This document shows positions 28,916-39,192 of a DNA stretch of 64,000 nt, piece after piece. Source of the stretch: Candidatus Poribacteria bacterium. GTDB lineage: Bacteria; Poribacteria; WGA-4E; WGA-3G. Position 1 is the stretch's first letter. Each line of letters opens with the position of its first letter. The position numbers and the translations under genes were made by a program. The notes beneath the pieces were generated by a model, which was given only the letters and a program-made list of their open reading frames with translations, had not been told where the DNA came from and did not search any database. The stretch covers positions 1 through 64,000 of the forward strand of contig JAPPIG010000084.1 of NCBI GenBank assembly GCA_028820635.1, read 5' to 3'.

Positions 28916-30277
28916 TTATTGCAGTTTTTTAGGAATAACCTGTTTGATTTGTCCATTCTGTCCACCGATAACGATGCTACCGTCTGTGGGATGAACGGTT
29001 AGGGAATATGCCCAACCGCTTAAGGCAGGAATTTCATCTGTAACCTCTACCAAATCTGGGTCAATGATACGGATAACCCCATCGGCACAAGATGCCACAA
29101 CCTTTGAACCATCTTCTAACCATACCACGTCAAGTGGTGCTACCTTGAGCCGTGCAAACTTCACCATTCTACCAATGGTTGGCTGCCAGAATCGGACGGT
29201 ACGGTCATCACCTACTGAGACTATCACAGGAAGCTCTGCCTCACCCGGACGCAGTGCAAGGTCATGCACGGGCAGCGTATGATTGTTCATACTTCGGATC
29301 AACTCACCAGATGTCAAATCCCAAACGCGGACACTCTGATCTATTCCCGTACTCACAAGTTTTTCTTTATCATTCAGGAAACAGAGAGATGACACCCCTT
29401 TTGAATGTCCTTTCAGGTCTTGAATCTGAGTTCCAGTGTGCAGGTCCCAAAGAATAATACGCCGGTCTAAACTTGCTGATGCAAGCGATGACGTATCCCG
29501 CCACGTCACTGCCGTGACTGAATCGCGATGCTTCTTAAGAACATGGAGTGATTTTACTTCAGGCCATGAAAAAATCTCTACGATACCCTCGATTGCAGGA
29601 TTTCCGCCGCCAACTGCTAACCGATTCCCGCTCGGTGAAAACGCGAGATCGTGAATGTTATTAGATTGAACCTTAATAATCTTCTGTAGGTTGAGTGTTG
29701 GCCAATCGAAAACCTGCAAACCCGCTTGTGAACATGCCACAACAGATTTTCCATCGTGAGAATACGCAAGAGAAGTTATCGGTGGCATGACGGTAAGTTG
29801 GGGAGGATTGTTATCGGCACTTGATGGTTTGATCTGAGATTGATTTCCTTTCCAATTACCATAGTTTGCCCCATCTTCAATCCACTTGTGTATAAGGTCA
29901 GTTTGCTGCTCCGTCAAGGGATCGCCTTCCTCTGGCGGCGGCATAATGCCGGTATCGCCTTCGGGCAAGGTTATACGTTGATAGAGAAGGGAATCATCAG
30001 GTTCATCAGCGATAATCACTTCTCCGTGTCTACTCTCCTCAATACCTTTTACACTATCCAGTTGGACATCACCTTTCGGCTTCGTGATGTTCCCATCGGC
30101 ATCAATCTTTGGGGCACTGTGGCAACTAAAGCAGCGATTCTGGAGGATAGGCAAAATTTGTTTCTCAAAATCAATTTCAGCTTTGGAATCTGCGGAGATA
30201 GCAAAGGACACAGCCATCAGGACAAATATGAAACTAAAGATAGGTACTGCTAAATTTGGGGGCTGTTCCCGTTTCAT
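28916..30277 (-). CDS. Secreted c-type cytochrome fused to WD40 propeller
   Basis: 453 aa from the ATG at 30277 (GGAG 8 nt upstream). Signal peptide to about residue 29 (AVSFAISA). A planctomycete-type cytochrome C domain follows, with heme motif C49-F-S-C52-H53 and a MPPPEEG axial-ligand region near residue 112. The C-terminal 280 residues form a WD40 propeller (ILWDLHTG, VRVWDLTSG, VRFWQP). Such proteins are found beside DUF1549/DUF1553 and DUF1501 genes in planctomycete-like bacteria, as here, and presumably work in periplasmic electron transfer. Confidence 0.85.
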   Translation of the reverse strand: MKREQPPNLAVPIFSFIFVLMAVSFAISADSKAEIDFEKQILPILQNRCFSCHSAPKIDADGNITKPKGDVQLDSVKGIEESRHGEVIIADEPDDSLLYQRITLPEGDTGIMPPPEEGDPLTEQQTDLIHKWIEDGANYGNWKGNQSQIKPSSADNNPPQLTVMPPITSLAYSHDGKSVVACSQAGLQVFDWPTLNLQKIIKVQSNNIHDLAFSPSGNRLAVGGGNPAIEGIVEIFSWPEVKSLHVLKKHRDSVTAVTWRDTSSLASASLDRRIILWDLHTGTQIQDLKGHSKGVSSLCFLNDKEKLVSTGIDQSVRVWDLTSGELIRSMNNHTLPVHDLALRPGEAELPVIVSVGDDRTVRFWQPTIGRMVKFARLKVAPLDVVWLEDGSKVVASCADGVIRIIDPDLVEVTDEIPALSGWAYSLTVHPTDGSIVIGGQNGQIKQVIPKKLQ

Positions 30278-30316
30278 CAATTAATCTCCATTGTTCAAAT
30301 TTAGTAAATGTAAGAG

Positions 30317-30332
30317 GCGCAATGAATTGCGC
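30317..30332. repeat. Short perfect hairpin in a GTAA...CTAC context
   Basis: GCGCAAT-GA-ATTGCGC, 7-bp arms, in the gap between the DUF1553 and cytochrome-WD40 genes. Likely a diverged relative of the palindrome family. Confidence 0.5.
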
Positions 30333-30361
30333 GACTACAAACTAACCTTCCTTTGAACTTG

Positions 30362-32605
30362 CTAATTATTGTTCACAAATTCATTACAAGTTAGCAGACT
30401 CCATACCATATCTTCAAGGACTGCTCGTTGGGAATTGGCGGACGCATCAATATTAATGTGCTGTTTCCAGAACTGCTGCTCTTTATCTGTTGGTTGCCGA
30501 CATAACGCTGTGAGATAAAATTCATTCACAATCTCCATCGGTGATTTGCCATCCGACATCAGTTTATCAAGTCGACTACCATTAATACTGATGCGTGCGT
30601 TGAGAAGGTCGCCATTAAACAGATGCAGCTTACGTTGAAGTCCATCCGTTGCTTCAGTAGAATTCTCGCATGAAGTTTCACGTGAACATCTGCCAAGAAT
30701 ATCCAGTGCATCGGATTCGGTATTCGGATTAAACAGCGAGACAGCGCGAGTGCCTTCCGGTTCATCTCCATAGATATCAGGTACACCGAGCACATCTGAA
30801 ATAGCATCAGCCAACACCTCTGGCGCAAGCGGTTTTTGTAGTGCATGAGAATAGAAGCGATCATCCGCTCTGTTTTGCGGGAGTGCATTTGAACTACGCG
30901 CGTAAGCCTCACTGAGCGCGATCCGTCTAAGTGTATGCCGTAGGTCGTAGCCGTGTTCTACAAAATCAGTTGCCAATGTTGTCAGTAACTCAGGATGCGT
31001 GGCAGGATTGGTGGAGCGAAAATCGTCAACAGGTTCGACCAATCCGCGTCCCATCATCGCCTTCCACAATCGGTTTACGATGGCTTTGGCAAAATATGGG
31101 TTGTCAGAATTTGTTAGCCAGTCCACCAATTCGAGACGACCATCAGCGACATTGGTAGGCAAAAACTGACTACCGGGGATCCGCGGCACTGCTTTTTCGC
31201 GTGTTGCAGGATGGATAATTTCACCAGATTGTTTTACCTTGACGATCTGATCGCTTTCTATTTTGGCAAAAATCGCCGCTAATCCGTGATAGTCGTCTTG
31301 TGTCCACTTGTCAAGCGGGTGGTTATGACAATTAGCACATCGCAGTCGCGCTCCCATAAAGAGTTCACTCATAAATTCAGCTTGTTCACGAGGCCCATCA
31401 ACGGTGCGGTAAAAATTCGCCGGACCAACTTCGTGAGAATCACCTGTTGCCAAGATAACCGAGCGTGCCATCTGGTCATACCCAACACCTTCGCGAATCT
31501 GTTCCGATAGCCATTTGTGGTAGACAAACGCGCCTTGTGTGTTTCTATCCTTTCCGCCGATTCGCAGCAACTTTGCTAACTGCAGTGTCCAATACTCGTT
31601 AAATTCATCCGACTGAAGTAAGGTATCAACCAACGCTTTCCGTTTATCTGTATTGGAATTTGTAAGAAATGAAGTCACTGTATCTGGCGTTGGGAGGTGT
31701 CCAGTGAGATCAAGCGTCACTCTACGCAAGAAGGTAACATCATCGGCAGCTGGTGACACAGGTAACCGCAGCGTTGAGAGCAATTTAAGAACTTCACTAT
31801 CAATACTTGTTTCAACCGCTTCTGAAGATGTGTGTGTTTCGTCACTTTTTTCGTTATTCTCTATGGGTGTTTCGTTCAAAGGTGCAATAAGTTCAATCGG
31901 GACAACTTCCGTGAGATAGCGAGCAAGAATGATGTGCCGACCACGGCGATTCAATTTTGCTACGGCAGTGGCTGTGTCAATTTCAATCGCTGAGGTATCC
32001 TCTGGCGTAAAAACAGTCCATCGTGTAACATCTTTTGTCGTTCCATCTGAAAAATGAGCATTTGCACTTAGTTGGATGGGGTTTGCAGGATTTGTTACAA
32101 CCTGTTTTTGTGGTGATATTTCAACGCGTTCCAACTGACGCAGCGTTTCATAAAGTGCCCCTTGTTGAATCCATCTGTGGAGTAATTGTGCGGCTTCTCC
32201 ATTTTCGTGCAGAACCTGACCGCCGCCATGGCTGGTTTGCGCTGTCGGTTTTAGAATAACCAAACTTTGTTCAGGGTGCATCAGATTGATACGCCGTCCA
32301 GCAAGTTGTCGGACAATCGCCTCATAGTCCGCTTGTGGATTTCCACCAAAGAGTGATAACTTGAACTCACCTCTGCCAGCGGCTGAACCGTGGCATGCCC
32401 CCGCATTACACCCAAACTTAGTAAAAATCGGTATCAAGTCATTTTCAAAGTCAACGCGTTTAGGCGATTTTGAGATGTCTTGTTTTAATGCAGCAAAGTT
32501 AGCCTGATCATTGTTTGCAAAGGATGTATTTTGGTATACATGTCCACACAAGAAAAGTCCTGCTGCTAATGTCAATGTTATGAGGGTTGACTGTATTGCT
32601 TTCAT
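30362..32605 (-). CDS. DUF1549/DUF1553 protein (PSD1-type)
   Basis: 747 aa. Signal peptide about 1-30. Near the N-terminus is FGCNAGACHGSAAG (C66-x4-C71-H72, an atypical heme-binding spacing), then a Big-2-like segment (LSANAHFSDGTTKDVTRW), then DUF1549 with RRVTLDLTGHLPT, a CANCHNHPLDKW heme-type motif, and DUF1553 with VNRLWKAMMGRGLVEPVDDFR. These large secreted proteins are abundant in Planctomycetes and relatives and are nearly always paired with DUF1501 proteins, one of which is encoded two genes upstream. Their reaction is unknown; a role in polymer breakdown has been proposed. Confidence 0.88.
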   Translation of the reverse strand: MKAIQSTLITLTLAAGLFLCGHVYQNTSFANNDQANFAALKQDISKSPKRVDFENDLIPIFTKFGCNAGACHGSAAGRGEFKLSLFGGNPQADYEAIVRQLAGRRINLMHPEQSLVILKPTAQTSHGGGQVLHENGEAAQLLHRWIQQGALYETLRQLERVEISPQKQVVTNPANPIQLSANAHFSDGTTKDVTRWTVFTPEDTSAIEIDTATAVAKLNRRGRHIILARYLTEVVPIELIAPLNETPIENNEKSDETHTSSEAVETSIDSEVLKLLSTLRLPVSPAADDVTFLRRVTLDLTGHLPTPDTVTSFLTNSNTDKRKALVDTLLQSDEFNEYWTLQLAKLLRIGGKDRNTQGAFVYHKWLSEQIREGVGYDQMARSVILATGDSHEVGPANFYRTVDGPREQAEFMSELFMGARLRCANCHNHPLDKWTQDDYHGLAAIFAKIESDQIVKVKQSGEIIHPATREKAVPRIPGSQFLPTNVADGRLELVDWLTNSDNPYFAKAIVNRLWKAMMGRGLVEPVDDFRSTNPATHPELLTTLATDFVEHGYDLRHTLRRIALSEAYARSSNALPQNRADDRFYSHALQKPLAPEVLADAISDVLGVPDIYGDEPEGTRAVSLFNPNTESDALDILGRCSRETSCENSTEATDGLQRKLHLFNGDLLNARISINGSRLDKLMSDGKSPMEIVNEFYLTALCRQPTDKEQQFWKQHINIDASANSQRAVLEDMVWSLLTCNEFVNNN

Positions 32606-32620
32606 TTGTTTCGTCCTTGC

Positions 32621-33988
32621 CTAATCTTTATTTACTTCCTCAATCTCGGATGAATTTGTTTCTTCAATACAATAGAGATGGGTGTCAGAACGCAGAATTA
32701 GCGCATTGCCTGCGACAGCACCAGATGCGATGAATTCCCCATCAAATTCATTCTGTGCAAGCAACTTGAACTCCCGTCCTACAGAAATAACTGACACTCT
32801 CCCGTCCATGCCAAAAAAGTAAATTTTTCCATCTGCATATAGAGGTGATGCCCAATATTTTCCACCGATGCGTCCTTTCCATATAGGATTCCCATTCTTT
32901 GCATCTACACAAGAAGCTAAACCGCTCTCGTTGACCATAAACATTAAGTCGTTCACAATCAGCGGCGATGGTATTTCAGGTACACCTCTGCGGATGCTCC
33001 AAACAATGTGTGTATCGGTAACATTACCTGTACCGGAGGGATCAACCGCCACTAATCTTTTTTCAATACCAGTAGTAAAATAAACGAGATTGTGCGCAAA
33101 AATTGGTCTACATGCCACGTTCCAACCCCAGCCTTCATGCCGAATTCGCCAGAGTTCATCGCCTGTTTTCGGGTCATAAGAAATTGTGACTTCCGCAGCA
33201 GGACTCACCAACTGCTTCTTTCCCTGATATGTGATGATTGTTGGTGTCGCGTAAGATTTCCTGTTATCGTTCGGTTTTTCCTTTTTCGTTTTTTCTATAT
33301 CCTTAACACCTTTGGCTTTGAGGACATCCTCAAAATTTGAGTCAACCTTTCGATGTTCCAACCACAAGGTGTCGCCAGAGTTTTTGTCAAGTGCTGCAAT
33401 AAACTGCACATCAACACCATCGAATGTCAGAAATAGTGAATCTCCATCAATAATAGGGGAAGAGGCAGGACGCACCCGATGATCGCAGTTGAGATTTCTC
33501 CGTTCCCAAAGTTTATCACCAGTTTTCGTATCCAAACAGGCAGTGCCATAAGTTCCATAGTGAACATAGATACGTCCATCCTCCACAATTGGGGTAGGAG
33601 AAGCATGGCTATTGAGATCGGGATGTTCGAGTTGCGGCTTCACGATATCAAAAATCTTGATGTCGTGTATGATGTCGCCACTATCCAAATCTACACAGAC
33701 AGCAAAAAGTTCGCTTCCATCCTCACGCGCGGTTGTCACCCAAATCTGATTTCCCCAAACAACAGGTGATGAATATCCCTTGTCGTGAATAGGTGTTTTC
33801 CAACGGACGTTTTTTGTTTCATCAAATTCGGTAGGAATACTATCTGCTGTTGCTTTTCCGTCTCCGTTTGGACCACGGAACTGATTCCAGTTATTCTTCT
33901 CAATCTCATTTTGCGCGGAATGCACTTTCGGTAGAACGAATATACCGATTAAAATTAGCGTTAGAATTGTCGTAGATATGTGTTTCAT
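32621..33988 (-). CDS. Secreted PQQ-like beta-propeller protein
   Basis: 455 aa. Signal peptide about 1-24 ending VHSA. The mature start WNQFRGPNGDGKA and repeated blades (TGDKLWERRN, TGDELWRIRHEGWGWN, NGNPIWKGRIGGKYWASPLYADGKIYFFG) identify a quinoprotein-like propeller of the BamB/PQQ type. The family in this lineage usually lacks a proven cofactor. It sits between the DUF1553 and DUF1501 genes on the same strand, so it probably shares their transcript. Confidence 0.87.
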   Translation of the reverse strand: MKHISTTILTLILIGIFVLPKVHSAQNEIEKNNWNQFRGPNGDGKATADSIPTEFDETKNVRWKTPIHDKGYSSPVVWGNQIWVTTAREDGSELFAVCVDLDSGDIIHDIKIFDIVKPQLEHPDLNSHASPTPIVEDGRIYVHYGTYGTACLDTKTGDKLWERRNLNCDHRVRPASSPIIDGDSLFLTFDGVDVQFIAALDKNSGDTLWLEHRKVDSNFEDVLKAKGVKDIEKTKKEKPNDNRKSYATPTIITYQGKKQLVSPAAEVTISYDPKTGDELWRIRHEGWGWNVACRPIFAHNLVYFTTGIEKRLVAVDPSGTGNVTDTHIVWSIRRGVPEIPSPLIVNDLMFMVNESGLASCVDAKNGNPIWKGRIGGKYWASPLYADGKIYFFGMDGRVSVISVGREFKLLAQNEFDGEFIASGAVAGNALILRSDTHLYCIEETNSSEIEEVNKD

Positions 33989-34027
33989 TAATCTCTCTGT
34001 GTAGTTTGCATTTATGAACTGTTGGGA

Positions 34028-35389
34028 TTAAGCAATTATCTCTGAAACGACTTTTGCCCCATCAGGAGCGACGCGGACAGCGCGACCATCACTGGTATGT
34101 AGTTCTAAACTTGGGTTAATACCGAGCAGCGTATAGATTGTAGCTGACAGATCCGATGGTGTCACGGGACGTTCCTTCGGAAATTCACCAAGGGCATCAC
34201 TACTGCCAATAATTTGTCCACCTTGCACACCACCACCAGCCAACATCACACTGAATACGTTGGGCCAGTGATCGCGCCCCCCTTGTGAGTTTATTTTGGG
34301 TGTACGTCCGAACTCACCCATAACTACGACAAGTGTTTCGTCCAGCATACGTCGGTCTGTAAGGTCTTGGATTAGCGCGCTGAGTGCCCGATCAAGTGAT
34401 GGCAGATGTGCATTTCGGTCTGTCGGGTAACGTTCCTTCAGTGTGAAGATATCCTGATGTGTATCCCAACCAGTATGATTGACTGTCACAAATGGCACAC
34501 CTCTTTCAACAAGCCGCCGTGCCAATAAACAGCTCAACCCAATTCCGTTCACACCACCGGGACCATATCGCTGGCGCACCTCTTGCGGTTCTTCGGAAAG
34601 CGAGAATGCCGCTTTTGCTTCGGGAGATGTTATAAGATTGTAGGCACGTTCTAACTCTGGGTCCGAAACTGTTGTTGCACCAGCATCTTTGGCACTACTA
34701 AATTCGTTAAGTGCGTTGACAAATTGTCTTCGTCGTGAAAGACGATCAACATCAATACCTTGATAAAAATCAAGATCACGAACTTTAAAATCAGACCTTT
34801 TGGCATCACCACCAACAGAAAATTGGCGTGTAGCACTCGGTAAATATCCGTTTCCCGATAATTGACCGGTGAAATTCGGAACTGCAATGTTGGGAGGTAA
34901 AGCAGACAGCGCATCTCCAGAAGTGTTCTGGTTATTTTGAGACCTGATATAAGCGACTGTTGCTCCAAAAGTCGGATACTCTAACGCAGGCGTAGGTTTG
35001 TATCCTGTCATTAAGTATTGGGTGCCGAGACTGTGTTCCCCAAGCGGCGAAGTCATTGAGCGAATGATAGCAATTTTATCCATAATGGATGCTGTTTGCT
35101 CCAAGCATTCACTGATGTGTACGCCTGTCACATTTGTAGGAATAGTCTTTAGCGGTCCGCGAACCTCTTGTGGTGCATCCGGCTTTGGATCAAAGGTTTC
35201 CAGATGGCTGGGACCCCCATCAAGCCATATCAAGATACAGGATTTTGCTTTTGCCGTGAGTGGACTGTTGTCTGCAAAGGCGCGTTGCAGGTGAAAAAAG
35301 TCGCCTAATCCTAATCCAAGTGCTGCCAATCCGCCAACGCGTAGAAAATCACGGCGGCTGATGCCATCACATCGTTTAGTAACGTTCAT
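34028..35389 (-). CDS. DUF1501 protein with Tat signal
   Basis: 453 aa. The twin-arginine signal is SRRDFLRVGGLAALGLG near residues 11-27. Downstream are the sulfatase/alkaline-phosphatase-like landmarks ILIWLDGGPSHLETFDPKPDAP, TVNHTGWDTHQDIF, VVVMGEFGRTPKIN and GGRDHWPN, which would bind metal ions. Exported folded through Tat. First gene of the -strand run 35389 to 28916, and the classical partner of DUF1549/DUF1553 proteins. Shine-Dalgarno GAGGGAAA precedes the start. Confidence 0.9.
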   Translation of the reverse strand: MNVTKRCDGISRRDFLRVGGLAALGLGLGDFFHLQRAFADNSPLTAKAKSCILIWLDGGPSHLETFDPKPDAPQEVRGPLKTIPTNVTGVHISECLEQTASIMDKIAIIRSMTSPLGEHSLGTQYLMTGYKPTPALEYPTFGATVAYIRSQNNQNTSGDALSALPPNIAVPNFTGQLSGNGYLPSATRQFSVGGDAKRSDFKVRDLDFYQGIDVDRLSRRRQFVNALNEFSSAKDAGATTVSDPELERAYNLITSPEAKAAFSLSEEPQEVRQRYGPGGVNGIGLSCLLARRLVERGVPFVTVNHTGWDTHQDIFTLKERYPTDRNAHLPSLDRALSALIQDLTDRRMLDETLVVVMGEFGRTPKINSQGGRDHWPNVFSVMLAGGGVQGGQIIGSSDALGEFPKERPVTPSDLSATIYTLLGINPSLELHTSDGRAVRVAPDGAKVVSEIIA

Positions 35390-35437
35390 TCGTTTCCCTC
35401 ATTTAATGTCTTCATTGTTTTATGTAGCATTAACCCA

Positions 35438-35473
35438 TGTAGGTTTAGTTAAACTTGCGTAATTCTACCTACA
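35438..35473. repeat. GTAGG/CCTAC inverted repeat
   Basis: TGTAGGT (35438-35444) and ACCTACA (35467-35473) with an internal GTTTAGTTAAAC palindrome. It lies between the stop of the BlaR1-like gene and the DUF1501 start. Confidence 0.6.
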
Positions 35474-35481
35474 AGGCTACA

Positions 35482-38400
35482 CTAATCTTTAGACGGACTA
35501 CTCTGATTTGAATTTAAAATTTTTTCAATTCTTGCAATTCTTGGAAAAATGTATTCTATAATTCCTGCCTTCTTTGTAATATTCAATACCTTGACAAGCT
35601 GCTCACGAGACACATTTTCTCCAGATTCGATAATAAGCAGAGCTTTTTGTTCTTCAGGTAAATTGAGAAGGAGAGACGGCAGTTCGTCAATCTGTACCTC
35701 CCTATCGTTTAGGAGTATTTTACCAGTTTTTTCAGTCTCGGTAGGGTCTTTTATTTCAATAGTATGAGTCTTTCTGTTTAACCATTTTTCCAACGTGGCA
35801 GGTTTTACCCCAATCGCTTCTCCGATAGCACCAAGCACATGCGGGTCGGCACGGAGCATCGGTTGTGTGAAAGCAAAGTTGTGTAACACTTTTCCATCTT
35901 TGGCGACAATGACTGTCTGCGCCACACTGCGATTGAGACCGTAGCTGCCCGGTCCTTCACGACCATCCGGAGAAATACCGAGTAAGACACCGTTTGAAAT
36001 ATGCGGGATTAACTTACTGGCTTGATTCTCCAAAGTATCTGGTGTGTCACCTAAAAACACAGCATTCATAAGCATTGTCTGTTTAGATTTTTCGGCGATT
36101 TGAGTGAGTAAACGTGAAAAACCAACTAACCCACGTAAACCGAGACCACTTTCGTCTTGGAGGAAGAGAACAAGCACTTGTCCGTCCGCCTTGGCGATGA
36201 CATCATACGTTTTACCTTTAGTTTCACCGTTAATGCCCTTAACCTTCAATTCTGGGAGTGTCTCGCCGGGTTGTGGTCCAGAGAAAAGCTCCTTTTTCTG
36301 AGTCTTTTTGAACTCAGCGGGATCTTTTACTTCAACACGAGCATTGCGGTATCGGTTTTGATTCTCTCGATTTGCTAAAGCACGGCGAGCTGCTAAACCT
36401 TCTTCTCGATTCAATTTGCCATCGCCATCTTTGTCGAACCGCTTGACGAGTTCTTCTCGGGATGGATCACGTTTGTCCTCGCGTTCCATTCGTCTACCTT
36501 CAGGACTCACCTTTGGGTCTCCATCGCGCCTGATGCGTTCTTCTGGAGAAGGATCGCGTTCCCCTTCGCGTTCCATTTTTTCTCTATCACGCTGCATCCG
36601 TTTGTCTTCATCAGGTTTTTCGTTCAGCCATTTCGCGACTGTTTCTGGTTGTTCCTGAATTACAGCTGCTATGGCACCAAGGACATGTGGATCAGCAAAG
36701 AGTAAAGGTTGTGTGAAAGCAAAGTTATGGAGAACTTTGCCCTCTTTAGCGATAATGATCGTCTGTGCTACATTGAGGTTCAGTCCATAGTTCCCTGGTC
36801 CCTCACGACCATCCGGAGAAATACCGACCAAAACGTTTTTCGGCACATGCCGTGTGATTTGTTTCAACGCGGCGGGATCATCGCTGAGAAACACAACACT
36901 CATCTGTAGCTTTTGTTTGGATTCATTGGCGATTTTTTCAACCATACGGGAAATATCGTACAACCCACGCAAACCTACACCACTTTCGTCTTGCAACAGA
37001 AGCACGAGCGGTTGCCCACCAACTTTGGCAATAAAATCGAATGTATTACCTTTTGCTGCACCGCGTATACCAGTTGCCTTCAATGGTGGAAGTTTCTCAC
37101 CGGGTTGCGGTCCGGAAAATACCTGCTTATCTTCGGGCGTGCTGAAATTTTTGGGGTCCGCTATTCTCACTTGCCGGCGATTTTCATATTGTTGTTTTTT
37201 ATTCATCGCCTTAGCACCGTCCTGTTCTTTCTTGAGAAGTGCCTCGCTTTCTTCCCATGTGATGTCCAATTTCTTGAGTCGTTCCGCTGCTTCTTCCTTT
37301 GAAATTCTCCCAGACTTTAGACCATCGCGAAGTACCTCGAACTTTAGGGTGACTAACTCTGTGTTAACTTCCGCAATCTTTCTCTCGTAGCGTTTTATGA
37401 CTTCTTTGGACTTTTTCGTCATCTCTTGATTCAGCCACTTTTCCAATGTAGCGGGTTCTACTTCAATTGCTTGTGCGATGGCACCGAGGAAATGTGGATC
37501 GGTATAAAGCATCGGTTGTGTGAAAGCAAAATTGTGCAGCACCTTCCCATCTTTAGCAATAATGACTGTCTGTGCTACGTTGCGGTTCAGTCCATAACTT
37601 CCCGGTCCTTCACGACCATCGGGAGATATCCCTTTTAATACCTCATTTGGGATCTCTGCTTTTAGCATTTCAGAAGCCCATTCGGGTAAGGTTTCAAGAT
37701 CATCTGCAAGTAACACAACACCTATCTGGAGCCCTTGATTAGATTTTTCGGTGCCCATCGCCTTGCCACGCCTTTTTTTGAATGCATCTACTTTAAGGAG
37801 CAAATTAGACACACCAACAAGCCCTTTTATGCCGACTGCATTCGTGTCTTGCAAGAACAACACAAGGGGTTTCCCATCCGCCTTAGCGGTGATGTCAAAT
37901 GTCTTGCCGTCAATTTTGCCAGAAATGCCAGTCACCTTCAACGGAGGAAGTTTTTCACCGGGTTGCGGTCCGGAGTACAGACGGTTTTCCTGTGATTTAT
38001 TAAACGCTGACGGGTCCAAAACCTTTATGGACTTGTCTTCCTTGTATTCCTTCTTGTCCTTCGTTTCAGCGAGTTTCTTCTGTTCGCCACGCTTCTTTTC
38101 AACTTTCTCAACTGCTTTTTCCGATTCCTGAGACGTTTGAGCGAACAGTGAGAGTTGAACAGTTCTCAACGGAACCAACTGTGCCATCGCAAGCAAAGGG
38201 AGACAAGTTAAAAGTAAGGTTACTGCCACCACACGCAAGCGTCGTTTCGGTTGCAAGTCAGGTTGTCGATTATTTTTCAAAATGGAGTTAATTCGAGATT
38301 CCAATTCTGATGGTTCATTTAACCCCAAAGTTAAAGGGATGGACTGTTCTTTGGGGTTAACCATATCTAACAAACATTGGGCATAATTTTTCCTTGCACC

Positions 38401-39189
38401 TGTCAATTGGATAACCCAATCATCACAGATTCGTTCCCGTAAGTGAACAAGTTTTCGGTTGAGAAAATGATAAATCGGATGAAAAAAGAAAATAGCACCA
38501 ATCAGATGTGAAAACAGATTTGTTAACCAATCCAGTCTTTGTACGTGCGCTAATTCGTGCGCAGCTACCAATTCAAACTGCTCAAGATTTAACTTTCTTG
38601 GAATCAGAATGTAGGGCGATAACCAACCAAATGAAATCGGTGATACTATCCGATCCGAGAAGCAGACGGTGACAGGACGATTTATGTTCAGTTCTTGCGC
38701 CAATCGTTTACAGACTTTCTGATATGCATCATCAGCTATCGTCGCGGTGAGGCGGAGTCGATGGATGCGATACAAACCAAAAGCAACGCGCATCAACATA
38801 GCAAGTGTCCCAACAGTCCAAATGCAGAGTATTAGATTGGTCATAGTCCAATTAAAGGAAAACTTGCTTACCGTAGTAGCATGTCCTTGGGATTGCGTAT
38901 TGCTTTCAGTTAATGAAATTTCTGGAAGGTCTGCAGTTTGAGCAGCTAAAGTAGATATGCTAACAGGCTGCACATGCGTTAATTCTGGTGACGTGCTGCC
39001 GATTGAAATTGCTGGCACAAACTGATTTAAAACGAATAGGATTGGCAAACTGAGCAGAAACAATAACCAAAGCAGATGGGCTGTGCTGTTTGTGCGACGG
39101 AAACGTCTTGAGATAAGCCATGTCAAACCACCTAATAATCCCCATTGCCATGAACAATTAAGTAAAGAAAGCAGGATTTGCTTAGTCAT
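35482..39189 (-). CDS. BlaR1/M56 protease fused to three redoxin-like repeats
   Basis: 1235 aa, about twice a normal BlaR1. Residues 1-335: multipass membrane region with the M56 zinc site H211-E-L-A-H215 and downstream RERICDDW. No penicillin-binding sensor follows. Instead three homologous thioredoxin/peroxiredoxin-like modules occur (about 400-590, 685-855, 960-1140), each with SGPQPGE.LP.LK, PLVLFLQDE, GISPDGREGPG.YGLN and VLHNFAFTQPML..DPH. They lack the CxxC centre. An EF-hand (DKDGDGKLNREE, about 917-929) lies between modules 2 and 3, and the last 70 residues resemble an ExbD/TolR periplasmic domain (ILLNDREVQIDELP..). Encoded 3 nt after blaI. Predicted to sense a periplasmic signal and cleave the repressor. 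Confidence 0.85.
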   Translation of the reverse strand: MTKQILLSLLNCSWQWGLLGGLTWLISRRFRRTNSTAHLLWLLFLLSLPILFVLNQFVPAISIGSTSPELTHVQPVSISTLAAQTADLPEISLTESNTQSQGHATTVSKFSFNWTMTNLILCIWTVGTLAMLMRVAFGLYRIHRLRLTATIADDAYQKVCKRLAQELNINRPVTVCFSDRIVSPISFGWLSPYILIPRKLNLEQFELVAAHELAHVQRLDWLTNLFSHLIGAIFFFHPIYHFLNRKLVHLRERICDDWVIQLTGARKNYAQCLLDMVNPKEQSIPLTLGLNEPSELESRINSILKNNRQPDLQPKRRLRVVAVTLLLTCLPLLAMAQLVPLRTVQLSLFAQTSQESEKAVEKVEKKRGEQKKLAETKDKKEYKEDKSIKVLDPSAFNKSQENRLYSGPQPGEKLPPLKVTGISGKIDGKTFDITAKADGKPLVLFLQDTNAVGIKGLVGVSNLLLKVDAFKKRRGKAMGTEKSNQGLQIGVVLLADDLETLPEWASEMLKAEIPNEVLKGISPDGREGPGSYGLNRNVAQTVIIAKDGKVLHNFAFTQPMLYTDPHFLGAIAQAIEVEPATLEKWLNQEMTKKSKEVIKRYERKIAEVNTELVTLKFEVLRDGLKSGRISKEEAAERLKKLDITWEESEALLKKEQDGAKAMNKKQQYENRRQVRIADPKNFSTPEDKQVFSGPQPGEKLPPLKATGIRGAAKGNTFDFIAKVGGQPLVLLLQDESGVGLRGLYDISRMVEKIANESKQKLQMSVVFLSDDPAALKQITRHVPKNVLVGISPDGREGPGNYGLNLNVAQTIIIAKEGKVLHNFAFTQPLLFADPHVLGAIAAVIQEQPETVAKWLNEKPDEDKRMQRDREKMEREGERDPSPEERIRRDGDPKVSPEGRRMEREDKRDPSREELVKRFDKDGDGKLNREEGLAARRALANRENQNRYRNARVEVKDPAEFKKTQKKELFSGPQPGETLPELKVKGINGETKGKTYDVIAKADGQVLVLFLQDESGLGLRGLVGFSRLLTQIAEKSKQTMLMNAVFLGDTPDTLENQASKLIPHISNGVLLGISPDGREGPGSYGLNRSVAQTVIVAKDGKVLHNFAFTQPMLRADPHVLGAIGEAIGVKPATLEKWLNRKTHTIEIKDPTETEKTGKILLNDREVQIDELPSLLLNLPEEQKALLIIESGENVSREQLVKVLNITKKAGIIEYIFPRIARIEKILNSNQSSPSKD

Positions 39190-39192
39190 CGG

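Noticed and set aside
28676..29002. Plus-strand ORF of about 108 codons
   Set aside because: It starts with TTG inside a MITE-like element and overlaps the end of the cytochrome-WD40 gene; no homology-like content.
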